Positions 9,764-18,457 of a stretch of 64,000 nucleotides of DNA are shown here, in pieces. A program made the translations under genes and the position numbers. The notes beneath the pieces were generated by a model, which did not search any database, had not been told where the DNA came from, and worked only from the letters and a program-made list of their open reading frames with translations. Position 1 is the stretch's first letter. Each line of letters begins with the position of its first letter. This stretch comes from Acidobacteriota bacterium (GTDB taxonomy: Bacteria > Acidobacteriota > Terriglobia > Terriglobales > Acidobacteriaceae): assembly GCA_021816455.1 (NCBI GenBank), contig JAKAXU010000009.1, positions 1 through 64,000 of the forward strand. Reading direction: 5' to 3'.

Positions 9764-11097
9764 CGGCGCTCGATGTATCCACGCTCCAGATGTGCGCGTT
9801 GTGGACGATGCTGGTGCCGCTGGTTCTGGCCGGAATGGCACTGATGAACGTTGGCTTCGGCCGGGCGCGCGGAGCCTCACATGCGATGGTGGCCTCGTTG
9901 ACAGCGGTGGCCGTGGCGGCGCTTGTCTATTGCTTCTGTGGCGCGGCGGTGCAGGGATTCCGGCCGGGCGCCTCGCACGCGGCGATACTGGGAGGCAAGC
10001 CGTGGAACTGGCTGGGCGGTGGTCCGCTGCTGCTGAGTGGATTGCGCCGGATGGATTCCGGCACCGGAATTGCCGTATTGCTCCAGATCTTCAGCGTGGG
10101 GATCGCGGCACTGATTCCGATCAGCACAGGCGCGGATCGGTGGCGTTTGCGCGGGAGCTGCCTTTCGAGCGCGCTGCTGGCCGGATTCATCTTTCCGCTG
10201 TTTGCGCACTGGGTGTGGGGCGGGGGATGGCTGGCCCAGCTTGGAAGCAATTACGGCCTGGGTCACGGGTTTGTGGACGCAGGCGGAGCGGGGACGATCC
10301 AGGCAGTGGGCGGAGTGAGCGCGCTGGCGGTCGCCTGGCTGCTTGGCCCCAGACGCGGCAAGTACGCGCAGCCCGCCATGCCGGCTGCGATTCCCGGACA
10401 CAATATCGTCTATGTGCTCTTTGGCTGCGCGGTGATGACGCCGGGGTGGATCGCGTTGAACTGCGCCGGCGCGGTGCTGTGGAACGGAGCGATGGTCACG
10501 CAGGCCCCCTGGATCGCAGTCAATACGGTTCTCGCCGCCGCCGCAGCTTCGCTGGCCACGGTGGCGATGACGCGGGTGCGATTTGGCAAGCCGGATGCTT
10601 CGTTGTGTGCGAATGGCTGGGTGGGTGGCCTGGTGGCCAGCAGCGCCGTATGCGCGTTTGTCGGTCCGGTAAGCGCGATGGTGGTGGGTCTGGTGGCGGG
10701 TGTGCTGGTTACCTTTGCCGTGGAACTGCTGGAACTGCGACTGGGAGTGGATGACGCCGGAGGAGCCATCTCCGTGCACGCGGTCTGCGGACTGTGGGGA
10801 TTATTTTCCCTGGGGACGATCGCCTGGGCGACCGGTGGGCTGGAGGGCGCCGCGCGTGTGCAGGATCTACGATTTGGTGCAGGCCAGAGCGGACAGTTGT
10901 TGGCGCAGTTGATGGGCATTGCAACGCTGGTCGGATGCATTCTACCGCTTGCCTACGGCTTGAACTGGATGCTGGATCGCCTGCTGCCGCAGCGTGTGGA
11001 AGTCCGTGGAGAGCGGCTGGGCATGGACCTGCATGAACTGGGAGCCGGGGCGTATCCTGAGTTTGTCCTGCACTCCGATGAGTTCAGCCAGCGATGA
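9760..11097 (+). CDS. Amt/Mep/Rh-family ammonium transporter (divergent)
   Basis: A 445-residue polytopic inner-membrane protein of the ammonium channel family, with about eleven hydrophobic segments. Family landmarks are present: WGGGWLA (compare FGDGWL in E. coli AmtB), the Asp of FVDAGG (residue 173, AmtB Asp160), IPGHNI before the next helix, and ISVHAVCGLWG with the second pore histidine at residue 340. The cytoplasmic tail carries GMDLHELGAGAYPEF, close to the GLDxxxHGxxAY tail that contacts GlnK in other Amts. At the place of the first pore histidine (AmtB His168) the sequence has Gln181 (GTIQAVGG). Start is the ATG overlapping the stop of the small membrane protein. Ammonium is the expected substrate, but the pore change makes the mechanism uncertain. 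Confidence 0.85.
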   Translation: MTALDVSTLQMCALWTMLVPLVLAGMALMNVGFGRARGASHAMVASLTAVAVAALVYCFCGAAVQGFRPGASHAAILGGKPWNWLGGGPLLLSGLRRMDSGTGIAVLLQIFSVGIAALIPISTGADRWRLRGSCLSSALLAGFIFPLFAHWVWGGGWLAQLGSNYGLGHGFVDAGGAGTIQAVGGVSALAVAWLLGPRRGKYAQPAMPAAIPGHNIVYVLFGCAVMTPGWIALNCAGAVLWNGAMVTQAPWIAVNTVLAAAAASLATVAMTRVRFGKPDASLCANGWVGGLVASSAVCAFVGPVSAMVVGLVAGVLVTFAVELLELRLGVDDAGGAISVHAVCGLWGLFSLGTIAWATGGLEGAARVQDLRFGAGQSGQLLAQLMGIATLVGCILPLAYGLNWMLDRLLPQRVEVRGERLGMDLHELGAGAYPEFVLHSDEFSQR

Positions 11098-11140
11098 CCC
11101 GAGCGACCATGGATGGAGACACGCCGCGGAAAGTTGGCGA

Positions 11141-12118
11141 ATGAGCTTGAGAGATACGTTACCGGTGGGCGAGAAACTGGACCACTATCGCATCGACGCT
11201 CTGGTGGCCGAGAGCGGTATGGCGTCCTTGTATCGCGCAACCGATGAACGCGACGGCCGAAAGGTGGCCATCAAGCTGCCGCACGCCGAGATGGAGTCCG
11301 ACCCCGGTCTCTTCGATCGCTTTCGACGAGAAGAGGAGATTGGAAGCGCCCTCGATCACCCGAACGTGATGCATGTCTTTGCCGAGTCGGATCGCTCTCG
11401 GCCCTACATGGTGATGGAGTGGGTGGACGGAACGCTGCTGCGGCAGATTCTGCGGGACGAAGGCAAACTCTCGGCGGCGCGCGCTACGGCGATTACCCGT
11501 GGGCTGCTCCAGGCGCTTGCTTATATTCACGAGCACGGCGTCGTGCATCGCGACCTGAAGCCGGAGAACATCATGCTGGACGAGCGCGACCACGTGAAGC
11601 TAATCGACTTCGGGATTGCGTATAAGGACGGCGCGCGGCGGCTCACCTTCGCGGGATTTACGCAGGGGCTGGGCACGCCGGACTACATCTCGCCGGAGCA
11701 GGTGAAGGGAAAACGCGGGGATGCACGCTCGGATATCTACTCGGCAGGCGTGATTCTCTATGAGATGCTGACCGGACGCACGCCGTTCAGCGGCCCGTCG
11801 CCGCTGGCCGTGATGAACGACCGGCTGATCAATCATCCTCTGCCGCCGCGCGAGGCGGAACCGAGTGTGACCGAGCAGATGCAGGAGGTGCTCTATCGCG
11901 CGCTGGAGCGCGATCCGAAGTACCGCTATCCCTCGGCCCACGCCTTTGCGCTGGACCTGGAAGATCTGGATCACGTGGGCGTAGCCGATCGAGTGGAACT
12001 GAGGGACTGGAAGAAGCGCCGGTCGGCAACCTTGCGCAAGATGCTCTTCTATGGCGGACTTGCGCTGCTACCCTTTCTGCTGTTCCTGCTGATGCTGCTG
12101 TTGGCGCGTCATGGCTGA
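11141..12118 (+). CDS. membrane-anchored Ser/Thr protein kinase (PknB/Hanks type)
   Basis: A 325-residue kinase. The Hanks catalytic elements are present: VAIK with Lys45, HRDLKPEN (Asp138, Asn143), DFG (Asp156), SPEQ in the activation region and DARSDIYSAGVILYEMLTG. The glycine-rich loop is degenerate (VAESGMASLY instead of GxGxxGxVY). The kinase domain spans about residues 16-280 and is followed by a basic stretch and one C-terminal membrane helix (about 303-323) with almost nothing outside, so the kinase sits on the cytoplasmic face without a sensor domain. The ATG follows GGAAAG; an earlier GTG at 10994 would lie inside the transporter gene. It begins 43 bases after the Amt gene, so co-transcription is likely. 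Substrates are unknown. Confidence 0.87.
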   Translation: MSLRDTLPVGEKLDHYRIDALVAESGMASLYRATDERDGRKVAIKLPHAEMESDPGLFDRFRREEEIGSALDHPNVMHVFAESDRSRPYMVMEWVDGTLLRQILRDEGKLSAARATAITRGLLQALAYIHEHGVVHRDLKPENIMLDERDHVKLIDFGIAYKDGARRLTFAGFTQGLGTPDYISPEQVKGKRGDARSDIYSAGVILYEMLTGRTPFSGPSPLAVMNDRLINHPLPPREAEPSVTEQMQEVLYRALERDPKYRYPSAHAFALDLEDLDHVGVADRVELRDWKKRRSATLRKMLFYGGLALLPFLLFLLMLLLARHG

Positions 12119-12215
12119 GCAGCAAAGCATCCGGAGTTGGATCGGGCTGGGGAGCGCACTGGTCGTGAGCTTTCCACCGGCTGTGTCGCGCGATGCGTAT
12201 TCCCGGGGGATCCGT

Positions 12216-13214
12216 TCAGGCTGAGACCAGCGGTCCGCGCAGAGCCGACAGCCAGCTTCTCAGGCGGGATTCGCGGCGCGGCGTCTCCACCGGCGTCTGG
12301 ATTGCCTGGCGATCCTGTGCCGCGTGGTGAAGCGGTTGCACGCTCATCAGAGGACTGGTTTCGGGTGTGCGCGTCTTCATCTCCGCCAGCACCTGCTTCA
12401 CCTGGGCACGAAGCTGATCGGCCTCAAGAACACAGGAACGCAGGTAGTCGGAGACCGACAACTCGGATTCATTTGCTCTGCGTCGCAACAGCTTCGCGTC
12501 CGCCGGACTGAGCCGGACGGAGATCGTCACACACTTTCGCTTCGGACCCGGCCAACCACGCAGCGGTTCCTCGGGCCTGGTTTCCCTTTCCTCGCGCCAG
12601 CCGACCGGTGTCGCGAAAGAGGCGGAGAGATCGACAGAGGCTGCCGCCATCCCCGAAGCTGCCGTCGAGCGAATCGCCACCGTATCGCTGGCCAGAAGCT
12701 CCTCGTTGAGCGCCGCAGGCTGCAATTCATCCTTCAATACCCTCTGATTCCGAAGCTGCGTCGCGGTCGTGCGCTGCTTTCCGGAAGATGCCGCACGAAC
12801 GGGACGAGCGGATGCGGTGGTCGATCGCGGCTTGGTCGCTGTCGGCCCTGGAACGCGTGGCGCGGGAATGGGAGCCGACGTGACTGCTGGCTCTTCGCGC
12901 AGTCGCAAGGCCCGGGGTGGTTTCTTTGCCGTCCCCGCTACCGCCAGCTGCATCGCTTTCGCGCTCTGGGCTGTTTTGGGTGAATGCGACGCATTCGCAG
13001 ATTCTATCTCTGTCCTCGACGCAGCTTCCCTGCTGGTGTTGCGATCCGCACGGCTCTGCCCGGATCGAATCCTTGCGTTCCCACGCCGTTCCATCGCTGA
13101 GACAGCGCTCGACACAGCTTTTGGGTCCAGAGCAACCGCCGCCAGCATTGCTGCAAAATTTGCAGCCGCCGTCGCGGTGTCTATGGTTCGGCTCGCCTGC
13201 GTCCTGCTGTCCAT
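12216..13214 (-). CDS. MobC/NikA-like ribbon-helix-helix protein with long disordered N-terminus
   Basis: A 332-residue protein. Residues 1-230 are low-complexity, rich in Ala, Thr, Ser and Arg, and look disordered. Near residue 245 begins TISVRLSPADAKLLRRRANE followed by LSVSDYLRSCVLEADQLRAQ, the pattern of the plasmid mobilisation ribbon-helix-helix protein (MobC/NikA, Arc superfamily); a short charged coil and Pro-rich tail follow. Such proteins bind oriT-like DNA next to a relaxase, but no relaxase, oriT or plasmid gene lies nearby. The ATG used is the first Met that does not run into the EAL gene; the frame stays open for another 920 bases upstream, but that part is antisense-like in composition. 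The start is therefore uncertain. Confidence 0.6.
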   Translation of the reverse strand: MDSRTQASRTIDTATAAANFAAMLAAVALDPKAVSSAVSAMERRGNARIRSGQSRADRNTSREAASRTEIESANASHSPKTAQSAKAMQLAVAGTAKKPPRALRLREEPAVTSAPIPAPRVPGPTATKPRSTTASARPVRAASSGKQRTTATQLRNQRVLKDELQPAALNEELLASDTVAIRSTAASGMAAASVDLSASFATPVGWREERETRPEEPLRGWPGPKRKCVTISVRLSPADAKLLRRRANESELSVSDYLRSCVLEADQLRAQVKQVLAEMKTRTPETSPLMSVQPLHHAAQDRQAIQTPVETPRRESRLRSWLSALRGPLVSA

Positions 13215-13315
13215 ACCCAGCAGCCTACGCCGGGCAGACCCTCTACTTGAGACGATCTTCCCAGGAGGTCTCTCCGAAAGTTTCGATCCGGGAATGCCCC
13301 GGACAGTGTTCGGAA

Positions 13316-14767
13316 TCAGGAAGCGGAGCGTGCCTGCGCGGCTTCGTCGGAAAATCCGATCCGAATCTCGGGCGACTCCAGCAACCGCTCCAGATCGGCG
13401 ACTGGCAAGGGGCGCGAGAAGAGATACCCTTGCCCGTAGCGGCATCCCAGTTTTTCCAGCAGAGACCTCTGCTCGTGGGTTTCGATGCCCTCGGCGACCA
13501 CGTCCATGCCCAGCACACGGGCCAGTTCCAGAATCGTTTTTACGATCTGCAGCGGTTGGCTTCCCATGGTCATGCGTTTGACGAAGGAGCGGTCCACCTT
13601 CAGCACGTCGAACGGAAAACGATGCAGATGACTGAGCGAACTGTACCCGGTCCCGAAGTCGTCCATGTGGAGGGATACGCCGAGGCGCTGAAGGCTGTTG
13701 AGCACGCTCACGGTCGTTCCGATGGAAGGGATCAGCGTGGACTCGGTCATCTCCAGGCCCAGGTGATGCCCGCACAATCCGGTTGTCATCAGCAGCGACT
13801 GAACGTGGTCCACCAATCCGTGCCGGGTGAACTGTCGCGCGGAGAGATTGACGCATACCCGGATGGAATCCAGCCAGGGACGGTCCTTTCTCCACGTCTG
13901 CAACTGGCGACAGGCCTGCCCCATCCCCCAATCGCCGATCGGCAGAATCATCCCGTTTTCCTCTGCTCTGGGAATGAAGCTCTGAGGCGAAAGCATGCCG
14001 CGCTGCGGATGTTTCCAGCGGATCAGCGCTTCGAGACCCACGATCCTCCCTGTGGCAATCTCCACCTCCGGCTGATAGTAGAGGACGAATTGATTGCGCT
14101 CCAGCGCATACTGAAGCTCTTCCTCCGTTGGCCAATCGTCGCTCAGCGCCGACTCCGGCACCTCATTGAGGCCGATCTCCGCTTCCTGGCTTCGCTCCGG
14201 CGCGCCAACTGGTACGCTTTTCGCGCGAAGCCTGCGCAATTCGAGCTGATCGGTGACCAGGCTGGCGAGGTTTTCCAGGGCGAGAATCTCTTCCTGACGG
14301 ATCTGCGAACGTGGCTCATTGCCGGCAACGCACAAGGCACCCAGCACTACGCCACTGGCGCTTCGGATGGGAACTCCGGCAAAGAAGCGCGTCAGCATCA
14401 CGGTATCCGGGCGATAGTATCCGCGCGGACGGCCTGTGGCCTGCATATCCGGGATCACCAATATGTTGCCGGTCTCGGCGATCCACTCGGCGAAGGACTC
14501 TTCGCTGGGAAACTCGCGCAGCCGTGCGTTCCACACCGATTTTGACCAGACTCGAGTCGAGTCCACGAAGTCAATGGAGGCGACCTCTGCGTTCAAGTGG
14601 GTCGCCGCCATTCGCGCAATCGAGTCGTAGCGATCCTCCGGATCCGAGTCCAGAATCTGAATGGTCTGCAGGACAGCGATCCGGTTTGGGTCCGTCGGAA
14701 AACCCGTCGACCTGCGCTCGATGCCATCGTTTCGCGTCACAGTCAGCTTGTTTACGACGTCCGGCAT
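13316..14767 (-). CDS. GAF-EAL cyclic-di-GMP phosphodiesterase
   Basis: A 483-residue soluble signalling protein. Residues about 28-178 form a GAF sensor domain. Residues about 213-470 form an EAL domain with the catalytic and metal motifs intact: LEALIRW (Glu246), NLSARQF, EMTES, DDFGTGYSSLSHL, KVDRSFV, AEGIE and QGYLFSRPLP. An active phosphodiesterase cleaving c-di-GMP to pGpG is therefore expected; there is no GGDEF domain. The start is the ATG preceded by GGAGAG; a GTG eleven codons upstream lacks a ribosome site. It lies alone on the minus strand between the MobC-like gene and a hydrolase. The GAF ligand cannot be read from the sequence. Confidence 0.9.
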   Translation of the reverse strand: MPDVVNKLTVTRNDGIERRSTGFPTDPNRIAVLQTIQILDSDPEDRYDSIARMAATHLNAEVASIDFVDSTRVWSKSVWNARLREFPSEESFAEWIAETGNILVIPDMQATGRPRGYYRPDTVMLTRFFAGVPIRSASGVVLGALCVAGNEPRSQIRQEEILALENLASLVTDQLELRRLRAKSVPVGAPERSQEAEIGLNEVPESALSDDWPTEEELQYALERNQFVLYYQPEVEIATGRIVGLEALIRWKHPQRGMLSPQSFIPRAEENGMILPIGDWGMGQACRQLQTWRKDRPWLDSIRVCVNLSARQFTRHGLVDHVQSLLMTTGLCGHHLGLEMTESTLIPSIGTTVSVLNSLQRLGVSLHMDDFGTGYSSLSHLHRFPFDVLKVDRSFVKRMTMGSQPLQIVKTILELARVLGMDVVAEGIETHEQRSLLEKLGCRYGQGYLFSRPLPVADLERLLESPEIRIGFSDEAAQARSAS

Positions 14768-14910
14768 CGGCTCTCCGAGGTTATGTTGGTACACGGTCAC
14801 ACTTGAGCTGTGATGGCCTGTCGACCATCCCTGCTCTCTTGTTATCGGTCAAATCAAACGAAACTTCAGAGTTTCTTGAACTTCTTGCCATGGAATCAGA
14901 TAGCGGCTGT

Positions 14911-15894
14911 CTACGAGGCGGGCAGAATGCCGATTGTGGAGAACCAGCGGGCCACACTGCGTGGCCAGCGAGTCACCGGAAGAGCGGTCCTGCGCAATCC
15001 GTAGCCATGCACGCCGGAAGTATAAATGTGCAGTTCTGCCGGAACATCGGCCTTCTTGAGGGCCATAAAGTAGGCAATCGAGCTTTCCACGTGGGCCACA
15101 TGATCATCCTCGGTTTGCAGCAGATACGTCGGCGGCGTGCGCGAGTTGACCGGAAGATTGGGATTGAAAGCGAAGTGGCTTTCCGCGATCGCCAGGTAGC
15201 CCGGATAGAGGATGACAGCAAAGTCTGGTTTGCAACTCAGCTTGTCCGCAGCATCGACCGGAGGATACGCTCGCTCGGTGTGGTGCGTGCTGATGGCCGC
15301 TGCCAGATGTCCGCCGGCGGAAAAGCCCAGTACTCCGACCCGATCCGGATCGATCTTCCACTGCTCCGCATGAGCGCGCACCAGCCCCATCGCGCGCTGC
15401 GCATCCTGCAGCGCGGCTGCGGAATCAGGATACGGGCCGGAGTTAGGCACACGATACTTCACCAGAATGCAGTTCACGCCAATCGAGTTCAGCCAGGTGC
15501 AGACCTCCGTGCCTTCGAGATCGATGGCCAGAATTTTGTAAGCGCCGCCGGGAAAAACCAGCACCGCAGCTCTAGAATTGTTCGACTTCGCCGGGTAGAG
15601 TGTCAGCGTTGGGTGCGAAACATTGCCCAGCCGGATGACCGGTCGCCCGGCAATCAACTGGTCCCCCGGGCGGGTGGTATTCACCTCCGGACCATGCGCC
15701 GGATTGCGCGGCTGGCCTTCGGAAGTCCTTCCATCGGGCGGTATTCCGGGCCAGAGAGGCAAAGTGATCGTGCCCCGCGCGGGCTGCCATGCAGGCGCGT
15801 GAGCGCTTCGTGCGGCAGTTGCTTCCTGCGTTGCGGCAAGAGTCGGCGCCAGGAAAAGAACAAACATTGCGGAAATAAATCGCAAAACCCCCAT
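14911..15894 (-). CDS. secreted alpha/beta hydrolase (BD-FAE / acetyl-esterase type)
   Basis: A 327-residue exported esterase-like enzyme. A signal peptide covers residues 1-21 (cleavage near LAA-TQE). The alpha/beta-hydrolase elements follow: FPGGAY as the oxyanion segment, GVLGFSAGGHLAAA with the nucleophile Ser, a TEDDHVAHVES region for the acid and GVHGYGLR for the His. LWPGIPPDG after the signal peptide is typical of xylan or carbohydrate acetyl-esterase relatives (BD-FAE family). AGGAG precedes the ATG by seven bases. Deacetylation of plant-polymer oligosaccharides is the likely role, but the exact substrate is inferred from family only. Confidence 0.85.
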   Translation of the reverse strand: MGVLRFISAMFVLFLAPTLAATQEATAARSAHAPAWQPARGTITLPLWPGIPPDGRTSEGQPRNPAHGPEVNTTRPGDQLIAGRPVIRLGNVSHPTLTLYPAKSNNSRAAVLVFPGGAYKILAIDLEGTEVCTWLNSIGVNCILVKYRVPNSGPYPDSAAALQDAQRAMGLVRAHAEQWKIDPDRVGVLGFSAGGHLAAAISTHHTERAYPPVDAADKLSCKPDFAVILYPGYLAIAESHFAFNPNLPVNSRTPPTYLLQTEDDHVAHVESSIAYFMALKKADVPAELHIYTSGVHGYGLRRTALPVTRWPRSVARWFSTIGILPAS

Positions 15895-15994
15895 CGACAG
15901 CTCCTGTTGTTGTTGGCGATGATGGTAGCAGCCAGCAATGAAAAATGGTGAGATTTCTGCATTCTACCCGGCGGATGTTTCAAGGAGATAAACC

Positions 15995-17695
15995 ATGCCC
16001 GAAGAGAATCGACGCAACGACGCGTCTTGCCGTGCACGACGACTCACAGCGATCCTGCTCACGACGCTGAGCATCGGAGTCTGCGCGTCAGCACAGACTC
16101 CGAAAAACTCCGCTCTGCAAGCCGCCGAGCAAAGCGTGAGCGCGGCGCGCATCCGCGCTCACGTAAAATTTATCTCCGACGATCTATTTGAAGGCCGCTA
16201 TCCCGGCCTGCGCGGTGGAGAACTGGCGGCAAAGTACATTGCGACCCAGTTTGCGCTCGACGGCCTGAAACCCGCCGGAGATCATGGAAGCTATTTCCAG
16301 CAGGTTCGTTTTGTCGGCATGACGGTGCAACCAGCAAAGACCTCGATCGAGTTTGTGCCGTCCGGCGGCGCGGCGATTCCGCTGCGCTTCGGTGACGATT
16401 ACACGGTGACCAACCGGACGCTTACACCGGAAGTATCCATCGACGCGCCGTTGGTCTTTGTCGGTTACGGCGTGACTGCGCCGGAATTTGGCTGGGACGA
16501 CTACAAGGGCGTGGACGTCAATGGCAAGGTCATCGTCTGCATCGTCGGCGATCCGCCGTCGGACGACCCGAAATTTTTCGGGGGCAAAGCGATGACCTAC
16601 TACGGCCGCTGGACTTACAAGTTTGAACAGGCGGCACGCATGGGAGCCGTCGGAGCGATCATCATTCACCGCACAGATCTGGCCAGTTACGGTTGGGACG
16701 TGGTGAAGAACTCCAACACCAGCGAGCAGACCTCGCTTGCTGATGAACCGGGGCCGCACCTGCAGGCGGCAAGCTGGATTCAGCTCGATATTGCGCGCAG
16801 ACTCTTCGCCGTCGCCGGCCTTGACTTCGACCAGCAGTTTGCCGCGGCGGGCAGGCGCGGTTTTCATGCCGTGCCGTTGACGGTTCGGCTTCGCGGCCAC
16901 ATCACCAGCACGGTGCGCCGTTTTGAATCGCCCAATGTCGTTGCCATGCTGCCAGCTTCAACGGTGTCCGGTACAGCTCCCGATCAGGCCGTGCTCTACA
17001 CCGCGCACTACGATCATCTCGGCTTTGTGCCCGGCATGGCCGGAGACAATATCTACAACGGAGCGGCGGATAACGGCACCGGCGTCGGCATACTGCTGGA
17101 GATGGCCCATGCGTGGTCGTCGAGCGGCGTCCAACCGCAGCATTCGATCCTTTTTGCCGCCGTCACGGCAGAGGAGCAGGGGTTGCTCGGCTCCCAGTAT
17201 CTGGGCGAACATCCTCCCATTCCGGCGGGCCAGATCACGCTCGACATTAATTACGACATGATCCTGCCCATCGGCGTGCCCCTGGAGATCGACGTCAATG
17301 GGGCGCAGCGCACCAATTTTTACCCGACCGTCGAGCAGGTGGCGAAGCAATTCGATCTTGCCATTGTGCCCGATCCGCGTCCGGAGGCTGGCAGCTACTA
17401 TCGCTCCGATCACTTCTCGCTCTCGCGTGTCGGCATTCCGGCCTTTTCCATCGATACCGGCACCCTGTACGCCGGACACGATCGCGCCTGGGGCATCCAG
17501 AAATTTCAGCAGTTTGAAGAGCACGACTATCACAACTTCTCCGACAACTTCCATGAAGACTGGGACTTTGAGGGCAATGCCAAACTGGTGCGCTTCGGCA
17601 TGGCGCTTGGCTGGCAGGCTTTGAATCGTGCTGCTCCGATTGCCTGGAATCCCGGCGACGAGTTTGAAGCTGCGCGCCTGAAAAGCCAGCGCTGA
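15995..17695 (+). CDS. secreted M28-family zinc aminopeptidase/carboxypeptidase
   Basis: A 566-residue exported metallopeptidase. A signal peptide ends near ASA-QTP. A protease-associated (PA) insert around residues 120-290 interrupts the M28 fold (VFVGYGVTAPEFGWDDY, KVIVCIVGDPP). The di-zinc ligand and catalytic motifs are visible: TAHYDHLG, NGAADNGTG, AEEQGLLGS, INYDM and YRSDHFSL. Members cleave N-terminal amino acids or dipeptides in the periplasm or outside. AAGGAG precedes the ATG. The divergent partner is the alpha/beta hydrolase, with a 100-base shared upstream region, and a strong hairpin terminator follows the gene. Substrate preference is not evident. Confidence 0.88.
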   Translation: MPEENRRNDASCRARRLTAILLTTLSIGVCASAQTPKNSALQAAEQSVSAARIRAHVKFISDDLFEGRYPGLRGGELAAKYIATQFALDGLKPAGDHGSYFQQVRFVGMTVQPAKTSIEFVPSGGAAIPLRFGDDYTVTNRTLTPEVSIDAPLVFVGYGVTAPEFGWDDYKGVDVNGKVIVCIVGDPPSDDPKFFGGKAMTYYGRWTYKFEQAARMGAVGAIIIHRTDLASYGWDVVKNSNTSEQTSLADEPGPHLQAASWIQLDIARRLFAVAGLDFDQQFAAAGRRGFHAVPLTVRLRGHITSTVRRFESPNVVAMLPASTVSGTAPDQAVLYTAHYDHLGFVPGMAGDNIYNGAADNGTGVGILLEMAHAWSSSGVQPQHSILFAAVTAEEQGLLGSQYLGEHPPIPAGQITLDINYDMILPIGVPLEIDVNGAQRTNFYPTVEQVAKQFDLAIVPDPRPEAGSYYRSDHFSLSRVGIPAFSIDTGTLYAGHDRAWGIQKFQQFEEHDYHNFSDNFHEDWDFEGNAKLVRFGMALGWQALNRAAPIAWNPGDEFEAARLKSQR

Positions 17696-17734
17696 ATTGT
17701 CGCGGATACCGCAGTTTACGACCGTCCCGCAAGG

Positions 17735-17785
17735 AAAATCCTGGACCGAACCAGACCGCTGTTGCCCGTTTCGGTTCAGGATTTT
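17735..17785 (+). terminator. hairpin terminator after the M28 peptidase gene
   Basis: Arms AAAATCCTGGACCGAA and TTCGGTTCAGGATTTT pair over 16 bases with one mismatch, with a 19-base loop. The A-run on one side and T-run on the other make it usable on either strand. It lies 40 bases after the peptidase stop. Confidence 0.75.
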
Positions 17786-17874
17786 CTGTCGTGTGAAATT
17801 CGCGCCCAATCCTCATTCGCTTCGTTTGCAGTTGCGTTATGCTCTCCGTAGAGAGCTGGGGATCTTCGATCGCG

Positions 17875-18366
17875 ATGCACATTCTGACACAGACCTGGCA
17901 GTGGGGGGCGCTGATGCTCGCCTTGATTGGCTGCGTTGCGACTCTGGTCTGGACAATCAACCGCCGCAAGCCCACTGCCGAGGAGATTGAGCGCGACCGC
18001 CGTCTGCGTCTGGTCAGCTACGGCCGTCTCGTGGATGGCATGCTGGTAGATGTCTTTGAGACGGCAAGCCCAGACGAGAGTCTGCGCTTGCTTTTGCTCT
18101 ACGCGTACGAGATTGCCGGAGTCAACTACGAGTGTGCGCAGGACGTGACGGCGCTGCGCGCGGACCTGCCTATGGAGCAGATACAGATCGGCCAGCACTG
18201 TTCGGTTCGCTACCAGCCGGGAAGTCCGGAAAACAGCATCGTTCTGGCTGAGACCTGGAGTGGGCTTCGGAGGATTGTCCCGTCTGGAGATGCACGGCAA
18301 ACGGATCATTTTTCCACTTCCCGTACACGATACAGACGCTCTCGATCCGATCGCGCCATCCTTTGA
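17875..18366 (+). CDS. membrane-anchored protein of unknown function (DUF3592-like pattern)
   Basis: A 163-residue protein with one N-terminal membrane helix (about residues 8-29) followed by a basic stop-transfer NRRK and a soluble domain. The domain contains a Tyr-containing strand (AGVNYECAQDV) and later GQHCSVRYQPGSPENSIVL, similar to the GxxVxVxYxPxxPxxS pattern of DUF3592-type proteins. This similarity is weak and no function is assigned. The ATG used gives a compact anchor; an upstream ATG at 17839 is possible and neither has a strong ribosome site. The last 30 residues are Arg/Ser-rich and may not be conserved. It precedes the CDF gene by 91 bases. Confidence 0.5.
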   Translation: MHILTQTWQWGALMLALIGCVATLVWTINRRKPTAEEIERDRRLRLVSYGRLVDGMLVDVFETASPDESLRLLLLYAYEIAGVNYECAQDVTALRADLPMEQIQIGQHCSVRYQPGSPENSIVLAETWSGLRRIVPSGDARQTDHFSTSRTRYRRSRSDRAIL

Positions 18367-18457
18367 AACAGCCCCGCTTCTCGACTGGGACCCCCACCAT
18401 CCTCTGGATCAGTATCTTCTGGCGCTTTTCAGCCGCTCCTCATACACTAACCAAGGA

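Noticed and set aside
13215..14135. A possible 307-residue N-terminal extension of the MobC-like protein
   Set aside because: It overlaps the well-supported GAF-EAL gene in another frame, and its composition is shadow-like.
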